This document shows, one piece after another, positions 1 through 8,502 of a stretch of DNA of 64,000 bases. The stretch lies in contig NZ_CP069533.1 in the NCBI RefSeq assembly GCF_016889765.1, positions 1,178,001 through 1,242,000 of the forward strand, given 5' to 3'. A program made the translations under genes and the position numbers. This DNA is from Corynebacterium minutissimum (GTDB lineage: Bacteria > Actinomycetota > Actinomycetes > Mycobacteriales > Mycobacteriaceae). Numbering within the stretch: the first letter of the stretch is position 1; each line of letters starts with the position of its first letter. The notes below the pieces were generated by a model. That model did no database searches. It was given only the letters and a program-made list of their open reading frames with translations, and was not told the origin of the DNA.

Positions 1-124
1 TTTTCAGCAGTGTGAAAATCTGCACAAAACCAGTGGAAAAGTACGACTATAAGCCCGAAATCCCCGCTACCAGCAGGTTAACAGACCTGCCTGCACGTAA
101 ACTCACCGTGAACAGCCAACCAAG

Positions 125-163
125 TTATCCACAGGTTTCCGGAGTTATCCACATTTGTCCACA
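125..163. promoter_or_regulatory. DnaA-box cluster
   Basis: Two perfect DnaA boxes TTATCCACA lie at 125-133 and 145-153, and a one-mismatch copy, TTGTCCACA, at 155-163. All are in the same orientation and spaced 20 and 10 bp apart, close to whole helical turns. In actinobacteria dnaB usually follows the rpsF-ssb-rplI block, so this cluster probably lies just upstream of a leftward dnaB outside the window. DnaA control of that gene, or a DnaA titration site, is inference. Confidence 0.6.
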
Positions 164-199
164 ACCCCCTAGCTAAGGTGCGCAGACAGGAAAGCGGAC

Positions 200-268
200 A
201 AGAAAACAGCCCACAGGCCGCGCCTCCTCCACCACCTCACATAGTGGGAGAAGCACGGCCTGTGGGCT
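200..268 (-). terminator. Intrinsic terminator downstream of rplI
   Basis: A perfect 12-bp inverted repeat (AGCCCACAGGCC at 208-219, its complement at 257-268) encloses 37 nt. On the minus strand the second arm is followed by GTTTTCTT (207-200), giving a U-rich tail after the rplI stop codon about 90 nt upstream. On the plus strand only TTT follows. The long loop is unusual for an intrinsic terminator. Confidence 0.6.
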
Positions 269-355
269 TTGCTGTTGTCAGTGGGTCTGACCTGCGTCCA
301 CTCGCCACGCCTCACACGTGGGATGGACGGAGGAGACCGTCGTGCGCCTTAAGTC

Positions 356-808
356 TTAGGCAGCGACGACCGAGAAGTTCACCTTGCCGATGACGTCAGC
401 GTGCAGCTTCAGCTCGACTTGGTAGTTGCCGGTCTTCTTGACCAGGCCCTTAGGAAGCACAACGATGCGCTTGTCCAGCTTCGGGCCGCCAGCGGCGGCA
501 ACGGCGTTCACGATGTCCTCAGCGGACACGGAGCCGAAGAGCTTGCCGGACTCGGAGGTCTTCACAGAGACGGTAACGTCCTTGAGCTCCTCCAGCTGGG
601 TACGGATCTCGCGTGCATGATCCAGGTCGCGGATCGCACGAGCATCCTGGGCACGCTTGATGCCCTCGATCTGCTTTTCAGCGCCGCGGGTGGCAACAAT
701 AGCCAGGCCACGCGGAAGCAGGTAGTTACGTCCGTAGCCGTCCTTAACCTCTACAATTTCGCCGGGGGCGCCGAGGTTCTCAACGGCAGCGGTGAGGATC
801 AGCTTCAT
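356..808 (-). CDS. rplI: 50S ribosomal protein L9
   Basis: This is the 150-residue large-subunit protein L9, which binds 23S rRNA near the base of the L1 stalk. The N-terminal domain carries the family signature around residues 13-35 (GAPGEIVEVKDGYGRNYLLP), followed by the long linker helix and a C-terminal domain ending in VNFSVVAA. Length is standard. An AGGCAGGG ribosome-binding site precedes the ATG. It is the last gene of rpsF-ssb-rplI, 46 bp after ssb, and a hairpin terminator follows. No rpsR lies between ssb and rplI; many bacteria have it here. Confidence 0.97.
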   Translation of the reverse strand: MKLILTAAVENLGAPGEIVEVKDGYGRNYLLPRGLAIVATRGAEKQIEGIKRAQDARAIRDLDHAREIRTQLEELKDVTVSVKTSESGKLFGSVSAEDIVNAVAAAGGPKLDKRIVVLPKGLVKKTGNYQVELKLHADVIGKVNFSVVAA

Positions 809-854
809 GATCCCTGCCTTTCAATTGAGTTAAATGAATACTTGCGTGACAGTC

Positions 855-1436
855 TTAGAACGGGGGTTCTGCATCCGCACCACCAAAGCTTCCTGCCTGG
901 GGTGCCGAATTCCACGGGTCGTTACTCGGAGAAGATTGCTGCTGGGACTGCTGCGGGGCAGAAGACTGGGACTGGTTTCCGGAGAAACCACCCTGGTTGT
1001 TTCCACCGCCGTAGTTGCCGCCACCTTGCTGCTGGCCGCCGCCGTAGTTGCCACCATTTCCGCCGTTAGCGGACTTGCGGGTGACTTGTGCGGAAGCGTA
1101 GCGCAGGGACGGTCCCACCTCATCGACCTCAATCTCGAAGACAGTGCGGTTGTCGCCCTCACGGGTCTGGTAGGACCGCTGGCGCAGACGGCCAGTGACA
1201 ATAACGCGCATGCCCTTGGTCAGGGTCTCCGCAACGTTCTCTGCGGCTTGGCGCCACACGTTGCAGGTGAGGAACATGGCCTCGCCGTCCTCCCACTGAG
1301 AAGTCTGCTGGTTATAGCGACGTGGGGTGGAGGCAACGCGGAAGTTTGCTACTGCGGCACCCGACGGGGTGAAGCGCAGTTCCGGGTCAGCAACAATATT
1401 GCCGACAACCGTAATGTTGGTATCTCCCTGAGCCAT
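855..1436 (-). CDS. ssb: Single-stranded DNA-binding protein
   Basis: This is a 193-residue SSB that coats single-stranded DNA in replication and repair and recruits partner proteins. Residues 1-110 form the OB fold (opening MAQGDTNITVVGNI, with the LRFTPSGAAVANFRVA strand). A low-complexity Gly/Asn/Gln/Ser linker follows from about 118 to 180. The acidic tip ends in DAEPPF, the conserved protein-interaction tail. It sits between rpsF and rplI, the usual actinobacterial order, and is probably co-transcribed with both. Confidence 0.97.
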   Translation of the reverse strand: MAQGDTNITVVGNIVADPELRFTPSGAAVANFRVASTPRRYNQQTSQWEDGEAMFLTCNVWRQAAENVAETLTKGMRVIVTGRLRQRSYQTREGDNRTVFEIEVDEVGPSLRYASAQVTRKSANGGNGGNYGGGQQQGGGNYGGGNNQGGFSGNQSQSSAPQQSQQQSSPSNDPWNSAPQAGSFGGADAEPPF

Positions 1437-1499
1437 GTCTTTACTCCTTAAATATCGGTTACGCGGATTCGTGTAGAAATGCTCGAAACCCAGTATCCG

Positions 1500-1790
1500 T
1501 TATTTGCTGTCGGTGCGCAGAACCTTGGTACGCAGAATGGAGTCGTTCAGGTTCAGACGACGATCGAGCTCGAGAACCGAGTGGGACTCGCACTCCAGGT
1601 TAACGACGGCGTAGATGCCCTCTTCCTTCTTGTTGATCGGGTAGGCAAGACGGCGCTTGCCCCACACGTCAACCTTGTCGACTTTGCCGCCATCCTTGCG
1701 GATTGCTTCGAGGAACTTATCCAGGGACGGGGTTACGGTGCGCTCATCCTGATTGGGATCCAGAATGATCATGACTTCGTAGTGACGCAC
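1500..1790 (-). CDS. rpsF: 30S ribosomal protein S6
   Basis: This is S6, a small-subunit protein that pairs with S18 on the platform. I chose the GTG at 1790 (protein begins (V)RHYEVMIILDPNQ, 96 residues). It lies 9 nt after a strong AGGAGGTG site (1807-1800), and the S6 fold starts exactly there. The upstream in-frame GTG (1802) and ATG (1799) overlap or abut the ribosome-binding site and are unlikely starts. The conserved segment WGKRRLAYPINKKEEGIYAV is present. It is the first gene of rpsF-ssb-rplI. Confidence 0.95.
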   Translation of the reverse strand: MRHYEVMIILDPNQDERTVTPSLDKFLEAIRKDGGKVDKVDVWGKRRLAYPINKKEEGIYAVVNLECESHSVLELDRRLNLNDSILRTKVLRTDSK

Positions 1791-1828
1791 GGACCTCATC
1801 ACCTCCTATGGTCTAGTAATTGGTATCG

Positions 1829-1881
1829 GCCATATCACCTTTGCGGATATGGCAGGAGGGTCTGTTGCGTCAAGCAACCCC
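1829..1881 (-). promoter_or_regulatory. Structured leader of rpsF
   Basis: The 5' region of rpsF holds a perfect 8-bp hairpin (GCCATATC 1829-1836, GATATGGC 1846-1853). On the transcribed strand its 9-nt loop reads CGCAAAGGT, so the stem-loop junction contains CCG. A second hairpin lies at 1864-1878 (GTTGC/GCAAC). S6:S18 leader elements that autoregulate rpsF operons use a hairpin with a CCG trinucleotide, so this is a candidate. The match is by eye only. Confidence 0.35.
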
Positions 1882-1928
1882 CACACAGTACCGCACTGAC
1901 CGGCGGAAAAGAAATCACTCGCTCGGTC

Positions 1929-2120
1929 TTACATACCGTTGGTCGTTGCCGCAAAGAAAACAGCGGTACTCGCCGGGATGACAGTGAGGAAAAGGAGAGC
2001 CAACAACCCAAGGACGAGAGGCCACGTCCGGTTCTCAGATCGCTGGAATAGGTAGTAGGCCGTGGTTACGCACAAGAAGCCCAAAACGATAGACACTATG
2101 CCCACGATCGTGATGATCAT
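1929..2120 (-). CDS. Small two-helix membrane protein
   Basis: This 63-residue hydrophobic protein has two predicted membrane helices (about residues 2-24 and 33-58) joined by a short polar loop around QRSENRTWP. The ATG overlaps the stop codon of the upstream glycosyltransferase gene (ATGA), so translation is probably coupled. I do not recognise a family with a known function. The tight coupling to a GT-C glycosyltransferase suggests an accessory membrane subunit, but that is inference. Confidence 0.75.
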   Translation of the reverse strand: MIITIVGIVSIVLGFLCVTTAYYLFQRSENRTWPLVLGLLALLFLTVIPASTAVFFAATTNGM

Positions 2121-3520
2121 TTCCTAAATCCTCCAGCGAGGGGATCGCGTCCGCCATGGGCCGCACGGACTTTGTCCTCGGACTTGCCCCACATTTGGCG
2201 GATGACCAGCACGCCAATGGCAATGATGAAGGCATCGCGCGTGATAACTGCCAGATCCAGCATCTCGTGCGGCAGGGCCTTGTTTTCTGAGCCGAGCATG
2301 TGCCACATGAGGATGGGCCACACGAGGGCGTCGGCAAGCGCCCAGCTCAGAATGAGACGCCACCGCGGCAAAGCCAACACTGCCGGTACCACGAGCCACA
2401 GAGAATACTGCGGCGACCACACCTTGTTGAAGATGAGGAAAGCCATGATGATGAGGTAGACCAGCTCCGCAACGCGCGGCGTACGCGGCGCCTTCAAGCC
2501 CAAGAGGGCGATGCCTGCACAGCACAGCAAGAACGCCACCAAAGAAAAGGTGTTGAGGAACTCCGGCGAAAAGTTGAGGTCCGTCGTGCGGTTGATCAGC
2601 GCATAGATCGTGGTCCACTCAGCACCGCGCTCCTGGTTAAGGCGGAAAAATTCGCGCCATGCATCCGGATACATCACCGCCACCGGAAGGTTGACCACGA
2701 CCAACGTGACAATCGTGGAGAGGAACATCGTGATGAACGGAGCCCACCGCTTGTTGCGGATGGCCAGGACCAAGAAGGCGCCGAGGATGAACAGCGGCCA
2801 CAACTTGAAGGCCGTGCCCAGTCCAATAAGAACACCGGCCAGCAGGTTCTTGCGTTTCGTCACCGCAAGGAGAGCGCCCACCATAAACGCGACGGAGGGG
2901 ATGTCCCAGTTCGTAAAAGCGTGAATAACAACGAGGGGGCTAGCCGCGACGAGAATAGTGTCCCACGCGCGGTTTCCGGTGAGCTGGAAAACCATAACGA
3001 TGACGCCCACCCAGATGAGAGCCATCACCAAGGCAGTCAGGCCGAAGTACCAGCTGACCTCCGCCATACCGGTCCACTCCACCGCTGCATAGGTGTTGCG
3101 CGCCAGCCACCCGACGGCCCCTTGGAAAAGGCCAGCAAGCACGGGGTACTCCATGTAGCGGGTGAGGTCACCTTCGACCCAGGAGTAGGCGTAGGGAAAG
3201 CCCGGCTCGTCAAGACCGCGTCCGCCGTACAGCGGGACGATGTCGTTGTAGCAGAAAGAGGTGTACTGGCGGTTGCCATCCCAGTTAAGGCTGATGGTTC
3301 CATCGTCACCCCGGCGGCTGCCAGCACACGTGGCCTTGCTCAGAAAACCGAAAGCCAGGAAGGTCCACGCCAAGGTGATGATGACGCGTAGCGGCGTCCA
3401 CCACCCAGCATTACCGGAGCGGGCAAAGCGGCCTGTGCGCCCACCCAGGGCGTCGACCGCACTCAGCGCTAGCGGTTCGGAGGAGAGGGGTACAAGCTGT
3501 TGAGTTTTCTGCTGACTCAC
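2117..3520 (-). CDS. GT87-family (DUF2029) membrane glycosyltransferase
   Basis: This is a 467-residue polytopic protein of the GT-C superfamily, the group of polyprenyl-phosphate-mannose-dependent mannosyltransferases that build corynebacterial lipoglycans. After a cytoplasmic N-terminus the first helix is near residues 45-62. The first extracytoplasmic loop holds acidic residues and YMEYPVLAGL. Later motifs typical of the family are NWDIPSVAF, GTAFKLWPLF and WSPQYSLWLV. It sits 15 bp after the PBP gene, suggesting a cell-envelope operon. The exact acceptor cannot be told from sequence. Confidence 0.85.
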   Translation of the reverse strand: MSQQKTQQLVPLSSEPLALSAVDALGGRTGRFARSGNAGWWTPLRVIITLAWTFLAFGFLSKATCAGSRRGDDGTISLNWDGNRQYTSFCYNDIVPLYGGRGLDEPGFPYAYSWVEGDLTRYMEYPVLAGLFQGAVGWLARNTYAAVEWTGMAEVSWYFGLTALVMALIWVGVIVMVFQLTGNRAWDTILVAASPLVVIHAFTNWDIPSVAFMVGALLAVTKRKNLLAGVLIGLGTAFKLWPLFILGAFLVLAIRNKRWAPFITMFLSTIVTLVVVNLPVAVMYPDAWREFFRLNQERGAEWTTIYALINRTTDLNFSPEFLNTFSLVAFLLCCAGIALLGLKAPRTPRVAELVYLIIMAFLIFNKVWSPQYSLWLVVPAVLALPRWRLILSWALADALVWPILMWHMLGSENKALPHEMLDLAVITRDAFIIAIGVLVIRQMWGKSEDKVRAAHGGRDPLAGGFRK

Positions 3521-3535
3521 CGGGGGATCTGTCTC

Positions 3536-5773
3536 CTACTGACCAAGAAGTTGATTAAGTCCGTCGTCGATCAATTCATCAATCGACGGGGAATCCGGTT
3601 GGGCGGGTTGTTCCGGCTGAGCAGGCTGTTCAGGCGGTGCTGGGGCATCGCCCCCACCTCCGTCGTGGTTCTCACCGTCGTGGTTCTCACCATCATGGCT
3701 TTCGCTGTCTTGGCCTTCATCGCCGTTCTCGGTGGCCTCCTCGGGGGCCGCTGGGGCCTCCTGCCAGGTCTGGGTCTGGCTCGGGTCGTAGGTATAGCCA
3801 GAACCCCAGCTGCCGACGCCGTAGTTGATGGGATAAGCCTGCGGGAAGGCCTGCTGCTCGACGTCAGCAAGCGAGGTGTCCAAGATGGACTTCCAGATCT
3901 TCGTCGGCGAGTTGGAGCCGTACATGATGCCGCCCCACTGATTAAAGATTGCGGAGGTGTTGTCGGCCGTGCCTACCCACACTGCTGTAGCCAGCTGCGG
4001 CGTGGAACCGACCATCCACGCATCCTTGTTCTGGCCCGTATCGCCCAGCTGCGTCGTACCAGTCTTGGAGGCAGACGGGCGTCCGCCAGCTAGCGCACCA
4101 TTGGACCATGCGGCAATTGGCTGCATCGCGGAGATCACGTTGTTGGCCACGTTGGCGGAGACACGGCGTTCACCGCCGTCGGTCGGGTTCTCGTAGAGGA
4201 CTTCGCCGGCAGCGTTTTCTACCTTTTCCACGAAGTGCGGCTGATGCCATATGCCTTGGTTGGTCAAGGTGGCCATTGCCGTCGCTATATCGAGCGGACG
4301 CGACTGGTACTGGCCCAGCACGATGCCCTCGTACGGCGTTCCACCATTTTCAGTGAGGGTCTTTTCAATCCCCGGAAGACTGCGCGGCACGCCCAACGCA
4401 TGCGCCATATCCGCGGTGTCCTGCGTCTTGTTTTCCAAGTCATCCTGGAGGCGCAGGAAGGACGTGTTATAAGAATTCTTCATTGCCTCAGCGATGGAGC
4501 AGCTACCGCAGCCGGCACCCACGTCGTTGGTCACGAGCTGCGATCCAGGCAGCTGGTAGGGCGCCGAGGAGTAATAAGTATTGAGATCGATGCCCTGCTG
4601 GAGCGCTGCGGCCAGGGTCATAATCTTGAAGGTTGAACCTGTCTGCAGCGGGGAATTGGCATAATCCCAGCCGCCAGAATCATCGCCGCCATAGTAGCCG
4701 CGCACGGCACCCGTAGCCGGGTCAATGGTGACCGCCGCTGCACGTGCATCTTCCTGCAGCACTCCCAGCTCTGCATGAGCAGCATCCGTCGACGCATTCT
4801 GGACGGTCATATCAATGGTTGTCGTCACCTTCAGGCCACCAGTGGCCAGCTGATCCTCGGTGATGCCCACACGGGACAGCTCATCGATGACCTGGTTCTT
4901 GATGTGGCCATAAGCGCCTGGCGCTTCGGTGTAAGCGGAATACTCAGACGGATCGCGAGTTTCCGGGAAGACCAACTGATCGCGTTCAGCCTGATCCAGG
5001 TCACCCATCTCAACGAGGCCATCCATGACGTAGTCCCAACGAGCATGAGAACGTTCCTCATCTACCCACGGATCAAGGACAGACGGTGACTGGATAACGC
5101 CCGCGAGCAGCGCGCCTTCTTCCTTCGTGAGGTCCTTGGCGTCCTTGTTGAAGTACGCGTTGGACGCCGCTTCAATGCCATAGGCGTTGCGGCCAAAGTA
5201 GACGGTATTGAGATAAGCGTTGAGGATTTCCTCCTTGGACCACTCATTCGTCATCTTCACGGAGTAGATGAGCTCACGAATCTTGCGGACATAGGAGTAT
5301 TCGTCACCCACCAGCGTGTTTTTCACATACTGCTGAGTAATGGTGGAGCCACCACCGGCGCTGCTATCGCCGGTAAGCTTGCCCAACACAGCGCGGCCGA
5401 GGCCGGTAAAGGAGAAGCCAGAGTTGGTCCAGAACTCGCGGTCTTCCGCAGCCAGAACCGAGTCCTCAACATAGTCTGGAATCTCTTCTAAGGTAACTTG
5501 GCGGCGGTTGCCTTCTGGCGGCACGAGCTTAGCCAACTGCGATTCACCATCGCGGGCAACGATGGTAGAAATCTGGCTGGGCTGCAACTCTTTGGAGTCG
5601 GGGACGTCGTACTGCGTATAGGCGTAGCCAAAAAGGGCCGCAGGTACGGCCACGATTACGAGCAGGACAACGAGCACAATCCATGGCCACCTGCGTTTTT
5701 GGCGGCGTCCGTTGTCGGAGCTCTTCTTCCTGTGGCTACTTGGCTTTCGCCGAGACGTTTCCTTTTCGGTCAC
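3536..5773 (-). CDS. ponA: Bifunctional class A penicillin-binding protein
   Basis: This 745-residue enzyme polymerises lipid II and cross-links peptidoglycan. One membrane helix (about 28-50) follows a basic cytoplasmic tail. The GT51 domain shows the catalytic EDREFW motif and GGSTITQQYVKN. The transpeptidase domain shows the SxxK serine (TGSTFKIM), SYNTSF and SKTGTT. The C-terminus is a disordered tail with HDGEN repeats and a Pro/Glu-rich stretch (PEQPAQPEQPAQ). Translation starts at a GTG. It probably opens the operon running into the glycosyltransferase and the small membrane protein. Confidence 0.95.
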   Translation of the reverse strand: MTEKETSRRKPSSHRKKSSDNGRRQKRRWPWIVLVVLLVIVAVPAALFGYAYTQYDVPDSKELQPSQISTIVARDGESQLAKLVPPEGNRRQVTLEEIPDYVEDSVLAAEDREFWTNSGFSFTGLGRAVLGKLTGDSSAGGGSTITQQYVKNTLVGDEYSYVRKIRELIYSVKMTNEWSKEEILNAYLNTVYFGRNAYGIEAASNAYFNKDAKDLTKEEGALLAGVIQSPSVLDPWVDEERSHARWDYVMDGLVEMGDLDQAERDQLVFPETRDPSEYSAYTEAPGAYGHIKNQVIDELSRVGITEDQLATGGLKVTTTIDMTVQNASTDAAHAELGVLQEDARAAAVTIDPATGAVRGYYGGDDSGGWDYANSPLQTGSTFKIMTLAAALQQGIDLNTYYSSAPYQLPGSQLVTNDVGAGCGSCSIAEAMKNSYNTSFLRLQDDLENKTQDTADMAHALGVPRSLPGIEKTLTENGGTPYEGIVLGQYQSRPLDIATAMATLTNQGIWHQPHFVEKVENAAGEVLYENPTDGGERRVSANVANNVISAMQPIAAWSNGALAGGRPSASKTGTTQLGDTGQNKDAWMVGSTPQLATAVWVGTADNTSAIFNQWGGIMYGSNSPTKIWKSILDTSLADVEQQAFPQAYPINYGVGSWGSGYTYDPSQTQTWQEAPAAPEEATENGDEGQDSESHDGENHDGENHDGGGGDAPAPPEQPAQPEQPAQPDSPSIDELIDDGLNQLLGQ

Positions 5774-5849
5774 TGATCCGTGTCCTCATCAATCCTGTAC
5801 AGAAACTGTAAATACATGCAGCTTACCGGCGTGAACTGGGAAGCCAAAA

Positions 5850-6230
5850 CTACCCTAAAGCATAGACCGTGGCGGCCCGAAGGAGATGATTCCAACGGCA
5901 CGCCGGACATACCTCCACCGCATGGACCGTAAACTCCAGCCCCTCAGCCACCAGATCCGCAATCTCCTGCTCGCTGCGTGCGCTCCCCGCACGACGCCCC
6001 AGGCAATCGCCATAGACCCAGCGTGTGAGGCGCACTTCGTGCCCACAGATGGGGCAGGACTTATGCATATCGACGCCATGGTGCTCCGCCGCGGCGCGAA
6101 GGAGGAAATCGGCGTCGCAGAGCTCGTCACGGCTCATCCGGCCCGCGCGAAAATCACGCAGATGCTGGGCGCGTTCCCACTCATAGGAGACCTCGTTGCG
6201 ATAGGCCACTGTTGTTACTTTCGCCGACAC
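5850..6230 (-). CDS. DUF5318 family protein
   Basis: This 126-residue soluble protein has two CxxC pairs (CPICGHEVRL near residue 60 and CPACRWNHLL near 108), which look like one zinc-ribbon site. The N-terminus (EVSYEWERAQHLRDFRAGRMSRDELCDADFLL) is helical. It matches what I know of the actinobacterial DUF5318 family, found beside a class A PBP and divergent from a MarR regulator, as here. The molecular function is unknown. Confidence 0.8.
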   Translation of the reverse strand: MSAKVTTVAYRNEVSYEWERAQHLRDFRAGRMSRDELCDADFLLRAAAEHHGVDMHKSCPICGHEVRLTRWVYGDCLGRRAGSARSEQEIADLVAEGLEFTVHAVEVCPACRWNHLLRAATVYALG

Positions 6231-6444
6231 CTGAATACCTCCTTACTAAAACTCATCCTTACCAATACTCATCGCTGGCTACGACGCCGCATCTACCCGA
6301 TACATTTTAGTAGGGGCTGCGACAACAATCTACGGGCCTACTCCCATAGAAGACTGGGAAGGTGTAAGCGATTCACGCTGCAAAACTAAACTTTTCAGCA
6401 AGCTAACTACCATTAGGGCACATAACTCACTAAACTTACTTTCC

Positions 6445-6924
6445 ATGAGTGAAGAAAATATCGAATCCCCCGTACCGTACGAGGACGCCCTTGATGTTGC
6501 CCGCCAGATTCAGCCCGCACTCAACAAACTTATGTTGATTTTCCAGCGCACCACGGAGGGCACCTCCCTGACCACCTCCCAGGTGTCCATCATGAACCAA
6601 CTCCGCCTGCGCGGCCCTTCCCGCGTGAGCACCATCGCCCAGGCAGAGCTGATCCGTATGCCCACCGCATCTAATGCCCTGTACCAATTGGAACGCCATG
6701 GTTTTGTGGAGCGTCACCGTGACGAGAAGGATCGCCGCGGTGTTCTCGTTGCCCTTACCCAGCTGGGCGAGTCCGAGCTGACCATCGTCTCTCGCCAGCG
6801 TGCGGCCGCTTTGGCGGAGATTCTGCGATGGCTGGAGCCGGAGGATATCAAGGATGCCGACTCCCTCGTGAACCTGATCTCCAAGCTGGCGGATGTCTAC
6901 CGCCCCATCATGGAAGGAAAATAG
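6445..6924 (+). CDS. malR: MarR-family regulator, MalR-like
   Basis: This is a 159-residue winged-helix dimeric repressor. The central DNA-binding part runs from about 40 to 110: TSQVSIMNQLRL, then the recognition helix in MPTASNALYQLERHGFVERH, then the wing DEKDRRGVLVALTQLG. Position between DUF5318 and a universal stress gene matches corynebacterial malR, linked in C. glutamicum to malic enzyme control and stress-responsive envelope remodelling. The AT-rich 214-bp upstream region probably carries its promoter. The symbol rests on context plus fold. Confidence 0.75.
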   Translation: MSEENIESPVPYEDALDVARQIQPALNKLMLIFQRTTEGTSLTTSQVSIMNQLRLRGPSRVSTIAQAELIRMPTASNALYQLERHGFVERHRDEKDRRGVLVALTQLGESELTIVSRQRAAALAEILRWLEPEDIKDADSLVNLISKLADVYRPIMEGK

Positions 6925-6935
6925 ACCTTAGAGGA

Positions 6936-6963
6936 GGCCTTATGCAGATTTTATTTTAAGGCC
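6936..6963. other. Hairpin between malR and uspA
   Basis: A 7-bp inverted repeat (GGCCTTA 6936-6942, TAAGGCC 6957-6963) flanks a T-rich 14-nt loop just after the malR stop. It could be a weak terminator or attenuator, or an operator for the downstream universal stress gene. No run of T follows the second arm, so termination is uncertain. Confidence 0.35.
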
Positions 6964-7007
6964 GGAGGGGTCGATAATGGAATAAACAACCCCGACACGT
7001 GTACTGA

Positions 7008-7988
7008 ATGGTTAAGAAATCTTCACGCCCCTCTCCGGGGCTCGTAACATCAGAGGACTCACTCCCTCCGGTCCGCATCCTCGTATCCTGGAGCCCCAAT
7101 TCCGCCGGCACGGAGGCTATTGACTTTGCCGCGTGGATCGCGCGCACCACGCCTACGCAGATCCGCGTCGTTTCCACCATCTCGCAACCGCTGACGGTCA
7201 CCTCCTTAAGCAAGCTCAGCGGTTCCTATAAGAAGTGGTTCAAGAAGGAACGCGCTGCCTGCGAAGAGGCTGTCCGTGACGCCTTGAGTGCAGCGGGCGT
7301 GCACAAATCCCAGTGGGATAAGGACGTGTCTGTACTCGTCGCCGGCCCCTCCCGCCCACAGCTCTTGGAGGAGATGGCCCAAGAGTTCGATGCCCATGTC
7401 ATCTTGTTGGGTGCCAATCAGTCCGCGCCGAAGGGCCGATTCTTCTCCGGCTCCACGGCGGATGCCCTCCTTCACTATTCTCCGCTTCCTGTCGGCTTGA
7501 GCCCGCGCAGCATTAAGCTTTCCAAGCACGGGGTCACGCGCATCAACTTCGCGTTTACCGACCGCGGCGCCGATGACGACCCAGCACTCCTCCGCGCTGC
7601 ATACATGGCCCACCGCACCGGGTTACCTCTGCGGGTTCTGGCGTTTTCACCGGAGGGGCTTATCGACGTCCCTCTGGACTACTCCCCTACTTTCCCCAGT
7701 GACGCCCCCAATTGGCGCGAGTACTCGCTCTCCCTCTTGGACCGCGCCCACGATTTTATTGCGGACGCCTTCCCGGATCTTGAGGTCACCACGGCCATCG
7801 GCAACGGCAATGGCTGGTCCGGCGCAGTGGACTCACTCAAGTGGAAGAAGGGCGACCTTCTCTGCTTGGGCTCAGCGCCCATGGGTCCCTTCGCTCGCGT
7901 CTTCATAGGAAGTACCGCCACTGAACTTCTTCCACACGTGGGTGTGCCTGTACTGGTGTGCCCGACGGGCCCGGGTCCTGAGTCTTAG
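7008..7988 (+). CDS. uspA: Tandem universal stress protein
   Basis: This 326-residue protein contains two UspA domains (about 20-155 and 165-320). Each ends in the nucleotide-binding glycine motif: LGANQSAPKGRFFSGSTAD in the first and LGSAPMGPFARVFIGSTA in the second. The first residues after MVKKSSRPSPG are low complexity. Such tandem Usp proteins bind ATP and act in dormancy or stress. It follows malR by 83 bp and may be controlled with it. Confidence 0.9.
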   Translation: MVKKSSRPSPGLVTSEDSLPPVRILVSWSPNSAGTEAIDFAAWIARTTPTQIRVVSTISQPLTVTSLSKLSGSYKKWFKKERAACEEAVRDALSAAGVHKSQWDKDVSVLVAGPSRPQLLEEMAQEFDAHVILLGANQSAPKGRFFSGSTADALLHYSPLPVGLSPRSIKLSKHGVTRINFAFTDRGADDDPALLRAAYMAHRTGLPLRVLAFSPEGLIDVPLDYSPTFPSDAPNWREYSLSLLDRAHDFIADAFPDLEVTTAIGNGNGWSGAVDSLKWKKGDLLCLGSAPMGPFARVFIGSTATELLPHVGVPVLVCPTGPGPES

Positions 7989-8010
7989 TTCACGCGTTAG
8001 ACTGCACATC

Positions 8011-8487
8011 ATGGCAGCTGAGCATCCTGAAAACGACCTGACGTCGGACGCGGACTACGCTAACCTGCGCCGTCCTGAGCCGCAAAGCTTCGACGAGCTG
8101 GCCGACGCCCCCGATCCCCTCACCATAGCCAAAGCCAACCGCCGCTCTTCGCGCCAGGCGCTCTGGTTCATGGTGGCTATCCTTCTGGGCTCGGCACTGT
8201 ATGCAGTGCTCCTCGCTGGCATTTTCAAGCTCGCTGGCCCCGACACCAACTGCCACCCGGCGGCCTATGCCTCATGGTTGTGCACGAAGACTCAGCGAAC
8301 CATTTTTGCAACCACGACGATGATCATCCCCTTCGCGGGCATGATCGGCTGCGCCGTCATCATGGTGCGCAAGCTCAAGGCGTATCTGCGCTGGCGCGGG
8401 TGGATGGCCATTTTCTGGGTCATGGCCGGCAACTTCATGCTCTGGGGCATTAACGATATTCAGATTCTCCTAGCCCCGGAACTCTAG
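8011..8487 (+). CDS. Small membrane protein, unknown function
   Basis: This 158-residue protein has a polar, acidic N-terminal 45 residues and three predicted membrane helices (about 52-75, 96-117 and 130-150). I chose the ATG that opens MAAEHPENDL; the longer reading frame runs back into the universal stress gene. Two Cys in the first outer loop (NCHPAAYASWLCTK) may form a disulfide. It converges on trhO with only 15 bp between them. No function is recognised. Confidence 0.8.
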   Translation: MAAEHPENDLTSDADYANLRRPEPQSFDELADAPDPLTIAKANRRSSRQALWFMVAILLGSALYAVLLAGIFKLAGPDTNCHPAAYASWLCTKTQRTIFATTTMIIPFAGMIGCAVIMVRKLKAYLRWRGWMAIFWVMAGNFMLWGINDIQILLAPEL

Positions 8488-8502
8488 CCCCTCCCCGCGC
8501 TT

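Noticed and set aside
2300..3391. 363-codon plus-strand frame
   Set aside because: It is antisense to the GT87 gene and strongly charged with no hydrophobic core, as expected for the complement of membrane-protein codons.
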